A program made the position numbers and the translations under genes. A stretch of 64,000 bases of DNA. Origin: Pseudomonadales bacterium. Lineage in GTDB: Bacteria; Pseudomonadota; Gammaproteobacteria; Pseudomonadales; Azotimanducaceae. Under the pieces are notes generated by a model that was not told the origin of the DNA, did no database searches, and saw only the letters and a program-made list of their open reading frames with translations. Below, piece after piece: positions 7,982 to 15,764 of this stretch. Numbering within the stretch: position 1 is the stretch's first letter; the number at the start of each line of letters is the position of its first letter. Location: NCBI GenBank assembly GCA_028285415.1, contig JANQPF010000003.1, positions 358,775 through 422,774 on the forward strand, given 5' to 3'.

Positions 7982-8361
7982 AGCGGCCAGTCGATGGAGT
8001 GCTCGGTGGGCTGTGGCGTAGTGGTCAGCAGCTTGACCTCCGTTGGCGTATTGAATCTGTGCCACACGCTCTGCGGAACAACGATCAGCTCGCCGGCCGA
8101 CAGCGTGTGAGTGATCTCTTCGTTGTCGATCAGAAGGCTCATTTCAGTAGCACCTTCGATGACCATCACCATCTCGTCCCCGGAGTGATGGACCTCCCAT
8201 TCGCTCCGTCCGGCCCAGTGCGCAAGAAAGACGGCGCCGTCCCGGTAGGGCGCTAGTTTGCAGAATGCGGAGTCCATGTCATCGGACTCCGGTGTGCGAT
8301 CGGGTTTGAACGTCAACGCGCTGAAAGCTTCCGAAAGTACCTTTGGGCTCGCTTTGGACAT
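7978..8361 (-). CDS. cupin-domain protein
   Basis: 127 residues. The cupin core W-E-V-H-H-S-G-D-E-M-V-M-V-I-E-G keeps the first-motif pattern (H, H, E), and P-Q-S-V-W-H-R-F supplies the second-motif His. Similar small cupins bind a divalent metal and may act on, or sense, a small ligand. Coupled by a 4-base overlap to the downstream acetyltransferase, so the two probably work together. Confidence 0.7.
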   Translation of the reverse strand: MSKASPKVLSEAFSALTFKPDRTPESDDMDSAFCKLAPYRDGAVFLAHWAGRSEWEVHHSGDEMVMVIEGATEMSLLIDNEEITHTLSAGELIVVPQSVWHRFNTPTEVKLLTTTPQPTEHSIDWPL

Positions 8362-8408
8362 GATCTATATCTCCTGGAATCCCGACGTTTTGCCAGGTGT
8401 TTTGCATC

Positions 8409-8849
8409 TCAATGTGGCCACTGAACCTCCATGTGCTTGCCGAAATGAGTTGCGCGCCACTGCCCTCTGAGCGCTCTGGCGCGTTGCAGGATCGAATCTG
8501 CGACGTGGTCGAGCTCCGGTTGGTCCGGGAGCACACGCGCGAGCACCGCATGGAAGTCCGCCGCGGAGGCATCGTTCTTGATGAGCGTCTGGATTGGTCC
8601 CGCCAACGCCTCAGCCTTTGCCAGCTCGCCTTCGAGTTCGCCCGGGTCGTTCAAAGCGCGGCCATCCGCTACGTTCCCCCAGAACCCTCGCAGGAGCGGC
8701 AGCTCGATTTCGATTGCGAGATGGGCAAAGTCGTGGAAAAGAAAGCTGCGTGAAGCCAACGCGTTCGAGTCCATGCTTCCGTCCGACCGGATAACGGTTA
8801 CACGATGCTCTGAGTTCGAGATTTTGTGAAACTGGATGCGCACAAACAC
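8409..8849 (-). CDS. uncharacterised protein, paralogue family B (copy 1)
   Basis: 146 residues. Shares with the protein at 13744-14217 an opening beta-hairpin ending in RSDGS, a H-D-x-x-H-x-x-x-E segment around residues 39-47, and a long helical region E-L-x-K-A/T-E near the middle followed by a C-terminal strand. The His/Asp/Glu cluster could bind a metal. No named family is recognised; one of two copies in the window. Confidence 0.6.
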   Translation of the reverse strand: MFVRIQFHKISNSEHRVTVIRSDGSMDSNALASRSFLFHDFAHLAIEIELPLLRGFWGNVADGRALNDPGELEGELAKAEALAGPIQTLIKNDASAADFHAVLARVLPDQPELDHVADSILQRARALRGQWRATHFGKHMEVQWPH

Positions 8850-9094
8850 ACGCCCTTTATTGCGTTGGATTGTTTGTTGTCAGTGATCCTGTGGATGCAC
8901 GCAACGCCCCGAAGCTGACCAGCGTGATCCATGCGTAGATTAGCGCGACAACAACACGTTTCGCGAGTGTAGTGGGGTCAACGGAAGGTGTGAGTAGGAG
9001 ATGAAGGCAGCTAGATGCCAGGCGGCCGCCGCGAGGGCGAGGTAAGAGAAGTATTGGCTCGAACCGACCATGGGGACTTCTCCCGCTTGATTCC
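8850..9094. other. gap with a possible membrane-protein fragment
   Basis: On the - strand at about 8857-8970 a frame encodes a single hydrophobic helix (V-V-V-A-L-I-Y-A-W-I-T-L-V-S-F-G) and ends at a stop at 8857. I find no good start for it, so it may be the C-terminal remnant of a broken cassette gene. The rest shows no convincing coding sequence. Confidence 0.3.
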
Positions 9095-9439
9095 CTACAC
9101 CGACCCTGAGATGAACCCCGGATCAAAGACGTTCTGAAACAGTCTCGGCAGAATACCGCTGAACATGCCGAACCGGTACAGAATGATGAACCAGGTGATG
9201 CCAATGACTGAGATCCGCGTGATCAGTTCATCGAAGTGGGTGAGTTGCTGAATCGTCCAACCCACCAATCGATCCCTGTAGACAATTGCCAGAATGAGGG
9301 CAATGTGGACGAGAACGCCTGCAATGGGATTGCTGCCAATGACAGCCCCCACTCGGGTGTAGCCCAGCGAAAATTGCGCGTAGGAGACATAGAGAAGCAA
9401 CGCCCCTGCGACGGCAACCTCGAAAGCTCTGACAGTCAT
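9095..9439 (-). CDS. small integral membrane protein
   Basis: 114 residues with about three membrane helices (residues 6-24, 38-54 and 74-93). Charged loops R-D-R-L and T-H-F-D-E-L sit between them. No family recognised. The ATG at 9439 lies seven bases from a gcttaac box like the R' boxes at 33363 and 41415, supporting cassette origin. Confidence 0.55.
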   Translation of the reverse strand: MTVRAFEVAVAGALLLYVSYAQFSLGYTRVGAVIGSNPIAGVLVHIALILAIVYRDRLVGWTIQQLTHFDELITRISVIGITWFIILYRFGMFSGILPRLFQNVFDPGFISGSV

Positions 9440-9445
9440 CCGGCC

Positions 9446-9527
9446 GCTTAACGCTGTATGACGGGCGGCGGGAGCCGCATGGAGAGGCGGTTGCCGACGG
9501 GTTTGCTCCGCATGTTTCTCAGTCGGC
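9446..9527. repeat. probable decayed attC
   Basis: Begins gccgcttaacgctg, matching the R' end of the good site at 33363 for 14 bases, right after the start of the membrane protein. The right end (cagtcggctac) is a weak R''. Interior not conserved. Confidence 0.45.
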
Positions 9528-9907
9528 TACGAAAAGATGTGCTGAGTGCGCCACACAATCGACGGAGAATCCCCGTCTTCGCTCGCGATGACATAGATGT
9601 CGCGTCCTCTCTCGCGATAGCGATTATCGTCGAGCTGATACGCCACCTCGAAGTCCATATGACAGATGCTGAAGGCCTCATGTTCGATGGTCTTCAGCCG
9701 GGTAACCTCAAAGTGCTCCAACGCGCCGGATTCACCGAATTCCCGATAGCTCTCGACCAGGTCTGCAACGCCGGTTATCGGCTCTTCACTCCCACTGAGC
9801 TCCATGACCACGTCGCGTGCAAAATAGTCGTACAGCGAGTCGTAGTCCCCGGTGAGCCAGGCTGCGTTCAAGTTCTCGATGAACGTCTCGACTTCAGAGT
9901 GATCCAT
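9527..9907 (-). CDS. SnoaL/NTF2-like protein
   Basis: 126 residues with the alpha+beta cone pattern: a first helix (V-E-T-F-I-E-N-L-N-A-A-W), L-Y-D-Y-F-A-R-D-V-V-M-E-L, then G-V-A-D-L-V-E-S-Y-R-E-F and paired strands ending R-D-I-Y-V-I-A-S. This is the ketosteroid-isomerase/SnoaL superfamily. The fold serves enzymes and binding proteins alike, so activity is not assigned. Confidence 0.7.
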   Translation of the reverse strand: MDHSEVETFIENLNAAWLTGDYDSLYDYFARDVVMELSGSEEPITGVADLVESYREFGESGALEHFEVTRLKTIEHEAFSICHMDFEVAYQLDDNRYRERGRDIYVIASEDGDSPSIVWRTQHIFS

Positions 9908-10156
9908 TTCAGCTGCCTGCCGTCATAATTTGCGACGGATATCCCGCCTGGCAAGACGCAGCAACCGCCTCGCCGTCGCCGGCACGACGCAGCGAGTGCA
10001 GGGTGTTTTTGCTGTCGGCTTCAACGGCGAGCGTTGGAATAAGATTCATTGCACCGGCTACTGATGGTCCGGGTGCAGACTATCAGTACATACGGGTGCC
10101 GCCTATGAAGCGGTTCGCGTTTGTCGTGCTTCGTCGCCTCAAAGACGCTTCGTTAA
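9908..10156. other. intergenic stretch without a supported gene
   Basis: About 250 bases between two - strand genes. A 63-codon + strand frame here has no family resemblance and lies antisense to a gene end, so it is not called. No attC boxes or clear promoter seen. Confidence 0.4.
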
Positions 10157-10798
10157 CTACACGGGCAGCCCATGGCGTTCCAGGATCGAAGTGAACGAAT
10201 CCAAGCCATGGTCCACGTGGTACAGCGCGCCTGCTATCCCGGTACTTTCCGCGGCTGCAACGTTCTGCGCGTGGTCATCAACAAAAAGGATGTTGTCGGG
10301 ATTCGCCGGTAGCTGCTTCAGGATCGCGAGGAAGAAATCGGGTGAAGGCTTTGCCACACCAAGTTCAAAGGAAAAGAAGAGCTGATCGAAGAGAGGTGCG
10401 TATCCCAGATGATCAGCCATGATGCTTGCGCGATGGGCTTGCTGGTTCGTCGCCAGACAAACTCGAATGCCCTTTGCGCGGAGGCTGGAAACGATATCCA
10501 ACATACCCGGTGAGGGTTCTATCCGAGTCCAGAGCTCGAGCGCGTCGGCCAGGACAACATCAACTGCCCAAGTGCGCAGAACCCGTTCCAGCGCGTCGGG
10601 AAAGTGGGCTTCCCCGGTAAGACACGGCTTTTCGGACGCGAATACGTCTTCGAGAAAGCGCTCGCTTTGCGCCGCGTCCGGGCAGAGCGCCCGGAGATCC
10701 TCGAGAAAACCGCTGGAGGAGATTTGTATGACCCCGTCCGCGTCGAGCAGCAGCGTCTGGATGTCCGGGGCGTGTTGAGGCACGTTGGATCGCCTCAT
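10157..10798 (-). CDS. HAD-superfamily hydrolase
   Basis: 213 residues. All four HAD motifs are visible: D19-A-D21-G-V (nucleophile and acid), T117-N118 in L-A-T-N-Q, Lys150 in G-V-A-K-P-S-P-D, and D174-D175 in V-D-D-H-A-Q-N. A helical cap lies between motifs I and II, as in class I phosphatases. Likely a soluble phosphomonoesterase; substrate unknown. Overlaps the upstream acetyltransferase stop by four bases (ATGA), so the two are translationally coupled. Confidence 0.85.
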   Translation of the reverse strand: MRRSNVPQHAPDIQTLLLDADGVIQISSSGFLEDLRALCPDAAQSERFLEDVFASEKPCLTGEAHFPDALERVLRTWAVDVVLADALELWTRIEPSPGMLDIVSSLRAKGIRVCLATNQQAHRASIMADHLGYAPLFDQLFFSFELGVAKPSPDFFLAILKQLPANPDNILFVDDHAQNVAAAESTGIAGALYHVDHGLDSFTSILERHGLPV

Positions 10799-11262
10799 GC
10801 CTGAGACAAAGAAAGATACAGCGCCACTTCGCCCTCTTCCATCCCGCGCTCAACAAAGCCCATCTTCTGGTAGAGGTTCAGCGCGGTGTGATTCTCGGGC
10901 AGCGTTGAAATGCGCACGGTGGCGACCGCAGGTTGCAGCACTGCGATGAATTCGAGTGATTTCGCCAGCAGACGTTTGCCGTGCCCCTGTCCCTGATGGT
11001 GCTGGTCGATCATCAGTCTGACGATATTCACGCATTGCTGGTCGGATTCGACATAAGGAAAGAGCAACACGTATCCGACGAACGCTTCGCCCCAACAGGC
11101 GATACGAAAGATGGCTTCTTTGTGGACGTAGGCATCTGCGAGCGATTTCTGGACCGTCGCTACCAGCGATTCCTGATCTTTCCTGACGGAAAGTCGGCTG
11201 GCGCGTTCGTAGTTATCCGGTGTGATTGGTCTGAGTTCGAATGGTCTGGTATCAGGGTTCAT
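10795..11262 (-). CDS. GNAT family N-acetyltransferase
   Basis: 155 residues. Starts with F-E-L-R-P-I-T-P-D-N-Y, has motif A as L-M-I-D-Q-H-H-Q-G-Q-G-H-G-K-R-L-L and ends with N-H-T-A-L-N-L-Y-Q-K-M-G-F. This resembles the BltD/SpeG-like spermidine acetyltransferases in its opening (R-K-D-Q-E-S-L-V-A), but that is only a suggestion. Upstream partner of the HAD phosphatase gene, joined by an ATGA overlap. Confidence 0.8.
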   Translation of the reverse strand: MNPDTRPFELRPITPDNYERASRLSVRKDQESLVATVQKSLADAYVHKEAIFRIACWGEAFVGYVLLFPYVESDQQCVNIVRLMIDQHHQGQGHGKRLLAKSLEFIAVLQPAVATVRISTLPENHTALNLYQKMGFVERGMEEGEVALYLSLSQA

Positions 11263-11283
11263 CTCGAGTGGGCAACCGACGCG

Positions 11284-11595
11284 TCAGTCGGGCTGCTCTT
11301 CCTCTATCTCATAGTGACGTGCCACGTTGCTCGTCACCGCACCCCAACGAGACGTTTTTACCCGGGCCTGATGCAGCTCGAAAGCCGCGCGGCTTTCGAA
11401 CGTTTCGTTGACGTCAAATCGGTGCGGGTCGGTTTCGGACTGGCGAACCTGAAACGAAATGCAGCCGGGTTCGTTGCGGGTGAGATCAATGTGGTTCGGT
11501 AACTCAGACCGCACAACGTCGAGATCCCCCTCCGGAACGATGATGAATCCTGAGAGCTTGACCTTCGGCATGTGGACGCGTTTGTCAGTTGCCAT
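11284..11595 (-). CDS. antibiotic-biosynthesis-monooxygenase-like (ABM) protein
   Basis: 103 residues from the ATG at 11595; a second ATG is at 11571. The pattern L-S-G-F-I-I-V-P-E-G-D-L-D-V-V, then N-E-P-G-C-I-S-F-Q-V, D-V-N-E-T-F-E-S-R-A-A-F-E-L-H is that of ABM-domain dimeric alpha-beta barrels (YgiN-like). Members oxidise small aromatics or have unknown roles. Much longer upstream frames overlap the transpeptidase gene and are rejected. Confidence 0.75.
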   Translation of the reverse strand: MATDKRVHMPKVKLSGFIIVPEGDLDVVRSELPNHIDLTRNEPGCISFQVRQSETDPHRFDVNETFESRAAFELHQARVKTSRWGAVTSNVARHYEIEEEQPD

Positions 11596-11629
11596 AGATC
11601 TTCGCTTAGCAGCCGCTCCCGGAGACGAG

Positions 11630-12169
11630 CTACGGGTTGATGATGATTGGTGTGCCATCTGGAACCAGATCCCAGATTTCCTGCATCTCAGTGTTGCTGT
11701 TGACGGCGATGCATCCGTCAGTCCAATCCCGGCCGCGAAACCAGCGCCCGAATAAGCCGAAGCCATTGGGCAGGCCGTGAATGAAAATGGCGCCTCCCGG
11801 GGATACACCGCGCTTGCGCGCCTGCGCCTCGTCAGCGGCGTTGGGATAGGAGATGTGTATGGAGAGGTGGTATTTACTCTTTGGGTTTCTCCAGTTCAGC
11901 ACGTAGCGGCCTTCCGGCGTTTTCTCGTCACCTTCGATCGTTTTGTGCCCTTCTGGCGAGTCGCCCAACGAAACGTCATACGACCTGATGACCTGGTTCT
12001 CGCTTTCCAGATACATCTTACGCTCCGACTTCTCCACCCGGACCGTGTCGATGATCGAAGCCAGAGTTGTATTCGCGCAGACGCACAGCACGATGGCGGC
12101 AACGAAGCGCGTTTGTCTGAGGCTTGAGATTCCCTTGCAACCGTTGCGCGTTTGCCACGTCCGCATCAT
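11630..12169 (-). CDS. L,D-transpeptidase (YkuD) family
   Basis: 179 residues. An N-terminal signal sequence (hydrophobic about 22-38) is followed by the YkuD fold. The active-site signature is complete: I-F-I-H131-G-L-P-N-G and D-W-T-D-G-C153-I-A-V-N, giving the catalytic His and Cys. Such enzymes cross-link peptidoglycan 3-3 or attach lipoproteins in the periplasm; the single-domain ErfK/YafK-like type fits. It abuts the downstream VOC gene without spacer. Confidence 0.85.
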   Translation of the reverse strand: MMRTWQTRNGCKGISSLRQTRFVAAIVLCVCANTTLASIIDTVRVEKSERKMYLESENQVIRSYDVSLGDSPEGHKTIEGDEKTPEGRYVLNWRNPKSKYHLSIHISYPNAADEAQARKRGVSPGGAIFIHGLPNGFGLFGRWFRGRDWTDGCIAVNSNTEMQEIWDLVPDGTPIIINP

Positions 12170-12541
12170 CTATTCACCCGCGCTCTGGAACAGTTCGATA
12201 ACGTTGCCAGAGGGGTCGAGGCACAAAATCTGCTGACCGCCCGGGCCGGAAACGATGTCGTTTCTGAATTGGACACCGTTGGCGCGGAGCGTGTCGACGG
12301 TTTGTTCCAGACTCTCTACTGGCAGAACGAATCTCGACCATCCCCCGGGGATGGGCTGAGTGCCATCGGGCATGGGTTTGGATGCCGAGGCCGCCGGGCC
12401 GGCGAGCCACAGCTGAATGTCGCCGGACTCGAGAATCGCCATCGCAGGACCGAACTGTTGCTTGAGTTCAAATCCAAGTTGCTGTGTGTAGAACGCGATA
12501 GAGAGAGCAACGTCGTTCACAAGATATCTGATTTGGGCCAT
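12170..12541 (-). CDS. VOC (glyoxalase/bleomycin-resistance-like) protein
   Basis: 123 residues from the ATG at 12541. First half: V-N-D-V-A-L-S-I-A-F-Y-T-Q-Q-L-G-F; second half: L-P-V-E-S-L-E-Q-T-V-D-T-L-R-A-N-G-V and C-L-D-P-S-G-N-V-I-E-L-F. These are the standard beta-alpha-beta3 repeats; the final Glu is a typical metal ligand. Its stop is directly followed by the transpeptidase start. Ligand unknown. Confidence 0.8.
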   Translation of the reverse strand: MAQIRYLVNDVALSIAFYTQQLGFELKQQFGPAMAILESGDIQLWLAGPAASASKPMPDGTQPIPGGWSRFVLPVESLEQTVDTLRANGVQFRNDIVSGPGGQQILCLDPSGNVIELFQSAGE

Positions 12542-12598
12542 GGTCAATCCTGGGTCGTGTTTCCCGGCGGTGCCGTCTTTCGGACTCAATGCCAGCCT

Positions 12599-12883
12599 TC
12601 AATGCAGGCTTTCTCCAGTGATGAGCGACGCGACAATGAACAACCAGATCAGCGCAAACAGTGATGTCGCCAGAAAGGAGATCACCCCGATCCAAGTGTG
12701 CTTTGCGTTGGCGGCCAGGTAAAGGAACAGTAACAGCAGGAATGTGGGGATGACGACGATGAGGAGGGCGGCAACCCATTCGTGAGCGCGAACGTGGCCG
12801 GAAGCGAATCCCATTGCGCAGGCCACAATGGTGATGAAAATCACGGCAATGGCAGGCGTTCTGATTTTCCTTATCTTCTGCAT
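12599..12883 (-). CDS. small membrane protein, three helices
   Basis: 94 residues: a basic N-terminus (Q-K-I-R-K-I-R) and three membrane helices (about 10-28, 37-57 and 64-87). The composition suggests an inner-membrane protein with the N-terminus in the cytoplasm. No family recognised. Confidence 0.55.
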   Translation of the reverse strand: MQKIRKIRTPAIAVIFITIVACAMGFASGHVRAHEWVAALLIVVIPTFLLLLFLYLAANAKHTWIGVISFLATSLFALIWLFIVASLITGESLH

Positions 12884-12893
12884 CTACCCTCCG

Positions 12894-13379
12894 TCACGCG
12901 TCTGTCTTGTACAGGTATCTGGCTGCAATCCAGATGCCTCCGACGATACCCGCACCCAGACAGACGTAGTGCAGGTTTGCGACCGATATGAGCCCCAACA
13001 GCGGGTTGTGATGGGAAAGCGGCGCCCAGGGCGCCATGTCTGAATGCATGATGCCGTCAACAAGGATGTGGCTGAACGTACCGAGATAGGCACTGATGGC
13101 GGATACCCTCCATGAAATCTCCGGCTTCTGGTAGCCAATCAGCTTCAAAAACGCCTGGCCAATCGGCTTACCCAGCAGCGTCGCGACCAGTCCGATGACA
13201 AGGGCGCCAAGCATGGTGTGGGAGGGGCCATGAAGGGCGGTTGACCCACGAAGTAGCTGAATGAGGGGTTCGAGATCGATCAACACCTGCGATCCGCCGA
13301 AAACAACAAAGCTGAAATTGGCCCCGAGAAAACCTTTGAGCAAAGCGCCTGGGCCCAGATGTACCGGTGTAAATGGCAT
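12894..13379 (-). CDS. YdjM/DUF457-like membrane-bound metal-dependent hydrolase
   Basis: 161 residues with about four membrane helices. The opening M-P-F-T-P-V-H-L-G-P-G, then D-L-E-P, H-G-P-S-H-T-M-L-G-A, and S-H-I-L-V-D-G-I-M-H-S-D-M-A-P-W-A-P reproduce the His/Asp pattern of the YdjM/DUF457 family (LexA-regulated YdjM in E. coli). Actual catalysis in this family is unproven. The last codons and stop overlap an R''-like GACGCGTGACGG. Confidence 0.75.
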   Translation of the reverse strand: MPFTPVHLGPGALLKGFLGANFSFVVFGGSQVLIDLEPLIQLLRGSTALHGPSHTMLGALVIGLVATLLGKPIGQAFLKLIGYQKPEISWRVSAISAYLGTFSHILVDGIMHSDMAPWAPLSHHNPLLGLISVANLHYVCLGAGIVGGIWIAARYLYKTDA

Positions 13380-13388
13380 TGGCAGGAC

Positions 13389-13414
13389 GCCTAGAACGGC
13401 CCGTCAGGCGCCAT
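13389..13414. repeat. minimal attC remnant (R boxes only)
   Basis: gacgcctaga immediately followed by acggcccgtcaggcgcc: facing R' and R'' boxes about seven bases apart, placed exactly between a gene start and the next stop. The L arms are absent. Confidence 0.5.
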
Positions 13415-13733
13415 ACCGTTCAACCATGATGGTTTCCATTGTCGAGTCTTCCGTCCAGAGCCGATGCGGCAGTCCCTTTGGCCATCTTATGTTCTCGCCG
13501 GACTTGATAGACAGCTCTTCTTCTCCAACGGAAGTAAAGCCGGATCCAGCGATGCACAGGACATCGATATCATGAGGCGCGGTGTGCTCATCGATGGTGG
13601 CTTTTTCCATGAACCGCAAGTTCGCGATCAAAATACCATCTGCATTGAGCAGCACGCGAAAATCAACGTTTGCGCACCCGGGTCTGGGCACGGGTGCCCA
13701 ATCTGGTTTGGGCTGTTCTTGAATTCTGGTCAT
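13404..13733 (-). CDS. cupin-like protein
   Basis: 109 residues from the ATG at 13733; earlier in-frame codons overlap the next gene. The pattern D-E-H-T-A-P-H-D-I-D-V-L-C-I-A-G-S-G and W-P-K-G-L-P-H-R-L-W-T is a quercetinase/ChrR-like cupin with the His residues of both motifs kept. Ends in Gly-Ala-stop inside an R''-like box. Probably binds a metal; role unknown. Confidence 0.65.
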   Translation of the reverse strand: MTRIQEQPKPDWAPVPRPGCANVDFRVLLNADGILIANLRFMEKATIDEHTAPHDIDVLCIAGSGFTSVGEEELSIKSGENIRWPKGLPHRLWTEDSTMETIMVERYGA

Positions 13734-13743
13734 CGCGTCTGCC

Positions 13744-14217
13744 TCACAAACCGCTCGTCTCGCCGCCTTCGAAAAACTCGAACTCGAGCGTTTCGCCCGC
13801 GTGCAGCGCGGCCCAACGCTGCGACTGCGAGGAGATCTTCTCGCAGATTTGGTCCACGTCCGAGTCTGCGCAAAAGCTCGGGTAGCGCAAGCCATACAGC
13901 CCCCGCAGGTGGGATGACGAAGCGTTCAGTTTCCCCGCTCGGATGTCGTGATCCGTTTGAATGAGGAGCACAAGTTTCTCTGTCTTTGCCAGCTCAGATT
14001 CAGGCTCCGCGAGCTCATTGACAGCGTACTGATCCGTTCCCGCCGCAATCTGTCCGTAGAAGGCGTGTTTCAGATCGAAGTGGTCTTCGACGATCCAGTG
14101 AATCAAGTCGTGCGGAATCCCACATGCCATGGTCGTCAGCCAGGAGTCCGCAGAGCCGTCGCTTCGCGTGATGGTCAGATCCGCTGCCGTGTCTGTTTTT
14201 GTGAACGCAAGTTTCAA
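13744..14217 (-). CDS. uncharacterised protein, paralogue family B (copy 2)
   Basis: 157 residues. Like the protein at 8409-8849 it has RSDGS after the first strand pair, then P-H-D-L-I-H-W-I-V-E (H-D-x-x-H-x-x-x-E) and a long helical segment with E-S-E-L-A-K-T-E, ending in a strand rich in Glu and Phe. The two share layout but are clearly diverged. Metal binding by the His/Asp/Glu cluster is a guess. Confidence 0.6.
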   Translation of the reverse strand: MKLAFTKTDTAADLTITRSDGSADSWLTTMACGIPHDLIHWIVEDHFDLKHAFYGQIAAGTDQYAVNELAEPESELAKTEKLVLLIQTDHDIRAGKLNASSSHLRGLYGLRYPSFCADSDVDQICEKISSQSQRWAALHAGETLEFEFFEGGETSGL

Positions 14218-14239
14218 GAAGATTTCCGTGCTGCGAGAA

Positions 14240-14644
14240 TCACTGCGTTGAGCTCGGTGTGTTCACGCTGTCCCGCTGAATATATGCATCGATCACCATC
14301 CGTGAGCTCGGCGTTGTTGCTGGAATGTCTGAGCAATCGAACCACTCGAGACCAGCACAAAGCGTCGTGTTCCTGTTCGTGATACGACCCGACCATTGGT
14401 CGACCACGTAGACATGCAGAACCAAATCGGGGGACTCCTCAACGTCGAACGACGATGATGGCATGGGATGCTCGATCCCGAGTTCTTCTCGCAGACTTCG
14501 AGAGAGCGCCTGCTCTGGTGTTTCTTGTGCCAGCAGTTCTGAGCCTGGCAGCGACCACGAGCCGTCGCGACGGCCGGTGTTCTGCCTCTGTCCAAGCAAC
14601 AGCCTGGCGGAGGCGTCCAGGAGGATGGCAGCTACGGTATCCAA
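14240..14644 (-). CDS. Nudix hydrolase
   Basis: 134 residues. The Nudix box reads from G-S-E-L-L-A to L-R-E-E-L-G-I (about residues 34-56). The position before R-E-E is Leu rather than the consensus Arg (S-L-R-E-E-L), so the metal-binding Glu pair is kept. The opening A-A-I-L-L-D-A-S-A-R-L-L-L-G-Q-R is MutT-like. Substrate unknown. Confidence 0.75.
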   Translation of the reverse strand: MDTVAAILLDASARLLLGQRQNTGRRDGSWSLPGSELLAQETPEQALSRSLREELGIEHPMPSSSFDVEESPDLVLHVYVVDQWSGRITNRNTTLCAGLEWFDCSDIPATTPSSRMVIDAYIQRDSVNTPSSTQ

Positions 14645-14656
14645 TGGACCATTGCC

Positions 14657-14956
14657 TTAGTCATGATTCAGCAGATTGCTTAGTTTTTCGATGGAGTCCC
14701 AGAGCTCAGATTCTGTGTTGCCGCAGAACGAACCAGTGTGATTGTGACGCCGCCATTCTATATAGAGTGCCATCCGTAGCTGATCGGCATTGGGCTTGGC
14801 AGGGAGGTCGGAAATGCCCTGAATCGGCAGGTCAGGTTCCCGGCATTGGTTCGGGTCGAAAGTACTCGCGAAGTTGATCAGGTCGGCGAGTCGACGCCTT
14901 TGGATATCAGGCAGGTCGTCCAGGGTCAGCTGATCCGATGGAATGTGATTGATCAT
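14657..14956 (-). CDS. uncharacterised helical protein
   Basis: 99 residues, soluble, acidic, mostly helical by composition. No motif or family recognised. Its ATG overlaps the stop of the 14953 gene by four bases (ATGA), so the pair is translationally coupled and probably moved together. Confidence 0.5.
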   Translation of the reverse strand: MINHIPSDQLTLDDLPDIQRRRLADLINFASTFDPNQCREPDLPIQGISDLPAKPNADQLRMALYIEWRRHNHTGSFCGNTESELWDSIEKLSNLLNHD

Positions 14957-15339
14957 CCTGATCTGCGCTCGGCATCGCTCGCAATGACTCGACCCTGGCG
15001 TTCGATGCTGGAGAGCGTGGACTCCAAATCACTGATCTCACCCTCGCTCATAGGCAGTGATGAGGCGGCTTGCAGCAGCGTCTGGATGTCGCCTGCCAAC
15101 TTTGACAGCGCCCAGCCAAACGGATCCCCGGCGTCGATGCGAATGAACGGGTCGTTTCGATAGGACCAGGCAAGGTGATAGTGGGGGTCTTTTTCGAAGC
15201 AATCGAAGCGCAATACTTCCTCTTCCTGCGAATCGGAAGTCGGGCCGAAAACGTGGATCGCCAAACCTCTATCGCCTTCGACGTGACGAAATGCGACTCT
15301 GAATGTGAATCTACCGTTCTGCGTTTCGTACATGCGCAT
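14953..15339 (-). CDS. uncharacterised conserved protein
   Basis: 128 residues, soluble. The first half is beta-rich with many aromatic and His residues (F-R-H-V-E-G-D, D-C-F-E-K-D-P-H-Y-H-L-A-W-S-Y-R), then an Asp-rich turn (I-D-A-G-D-P-F-G-W) and a C-terminal helix. I recall close relatives as unnamed proteins only. Coupled by ATGA overlap to the 14657 gene. Confidence 0.55.
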   Translation of the reverse strand: MRMYETQNGRFTFRVAFRHVEGDRGLAIHVFGPTSDSQEEEVLRFDCFEKDPHYHLAWSYRNDPFIRIDAGDPFGWALSKLAGDIQTLLQAASSLPMSEGEISDLESTLSSIERQGRVIASDAERRSG

Positions 15340-15362
15340 CTCCGGTGTGCGGATGGTCAGGC
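15333..15362. repeat. possible minimal attC
   Basis: Between the start at 15339 and the pyrophosphatase stop, ggtcaggcatcc matches the R'' core. The R' side is not recognisable. Confidence 0.35.
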
Positions 15363-15707
15363 ATCCACGGTTTCAATGTTGATGTCGTAGTGCTGCTCAA
15401 CAAAATGCGTCTGCCGTCGAATATCCGATTCTGTCATGCGATCGGCAGCAACGACCAGTTTGTGTTCGTTGTCGTCGCTGCGAAGAATGATCCCGACGCA
15501 AACACCCGTGTAAGTCTCAACGGATTCGCTGACGCCCAATACATAGGCGTCGATTTCATGGCCGTCGCCGGCTCTGGTGTTTTCGATGTAGCCGTAGTTC
15601 GTTTCGTAGATGAAGTCGTGGCGCGGGTGCTTTGAACCCAGAGGTCTATCGATCACGACGTCCACTGTCTGGCCGAGGAATGCACGATACTTGGCAGGAT
15701 CATCCAT
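15357..15707 (-). CDS. short inorganic-pyrophosphatase-like protein
   Basis: 116 residues, well below the roughly 175 of typical bacterial family I pyrophosphatases. Visible family features: N-Y-G-Y-I, then D-G-H-E-I-D-A-Y-V-L-G-V (two active-site Asp) and D-D-N-E-H-K-L-V-V (Asp and Lys of the second cluster). It could hydrolyse PPi or a related phosphoanhydride, but the missing N-terminal strands leave this open. The last residues D-A-stop overlap an R''-like GCCTGAC. Confidence 0.65.
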   Translation of the reverse strand: MDDPAKYRAFLGQTVDVVIDRPLGSKHPRHDFIYETNYGYIENTRAGDGHEIDAYVLGVSESVETYTGVCVGIILRSDDNEHKLVVAADRMTESDIRRQTHFVEQHYDINIETVDA

Positions 15708-15715
15708 GGGTATCT

Positions 15716-15764
15716 GATTTGCGTCGCACGCGGTGCGTTCAAACCTCCAGGTGCTCGTTAGACG
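15716..15764. repeat. short attC
   Basis: R'' side is clear: ccaggtgctcgttagacg, matching ccaactgctcgttaggcg of good sites. R' is atctgat just after the pyrophosphatase start. About 49 bases. Confidence 0.5.
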
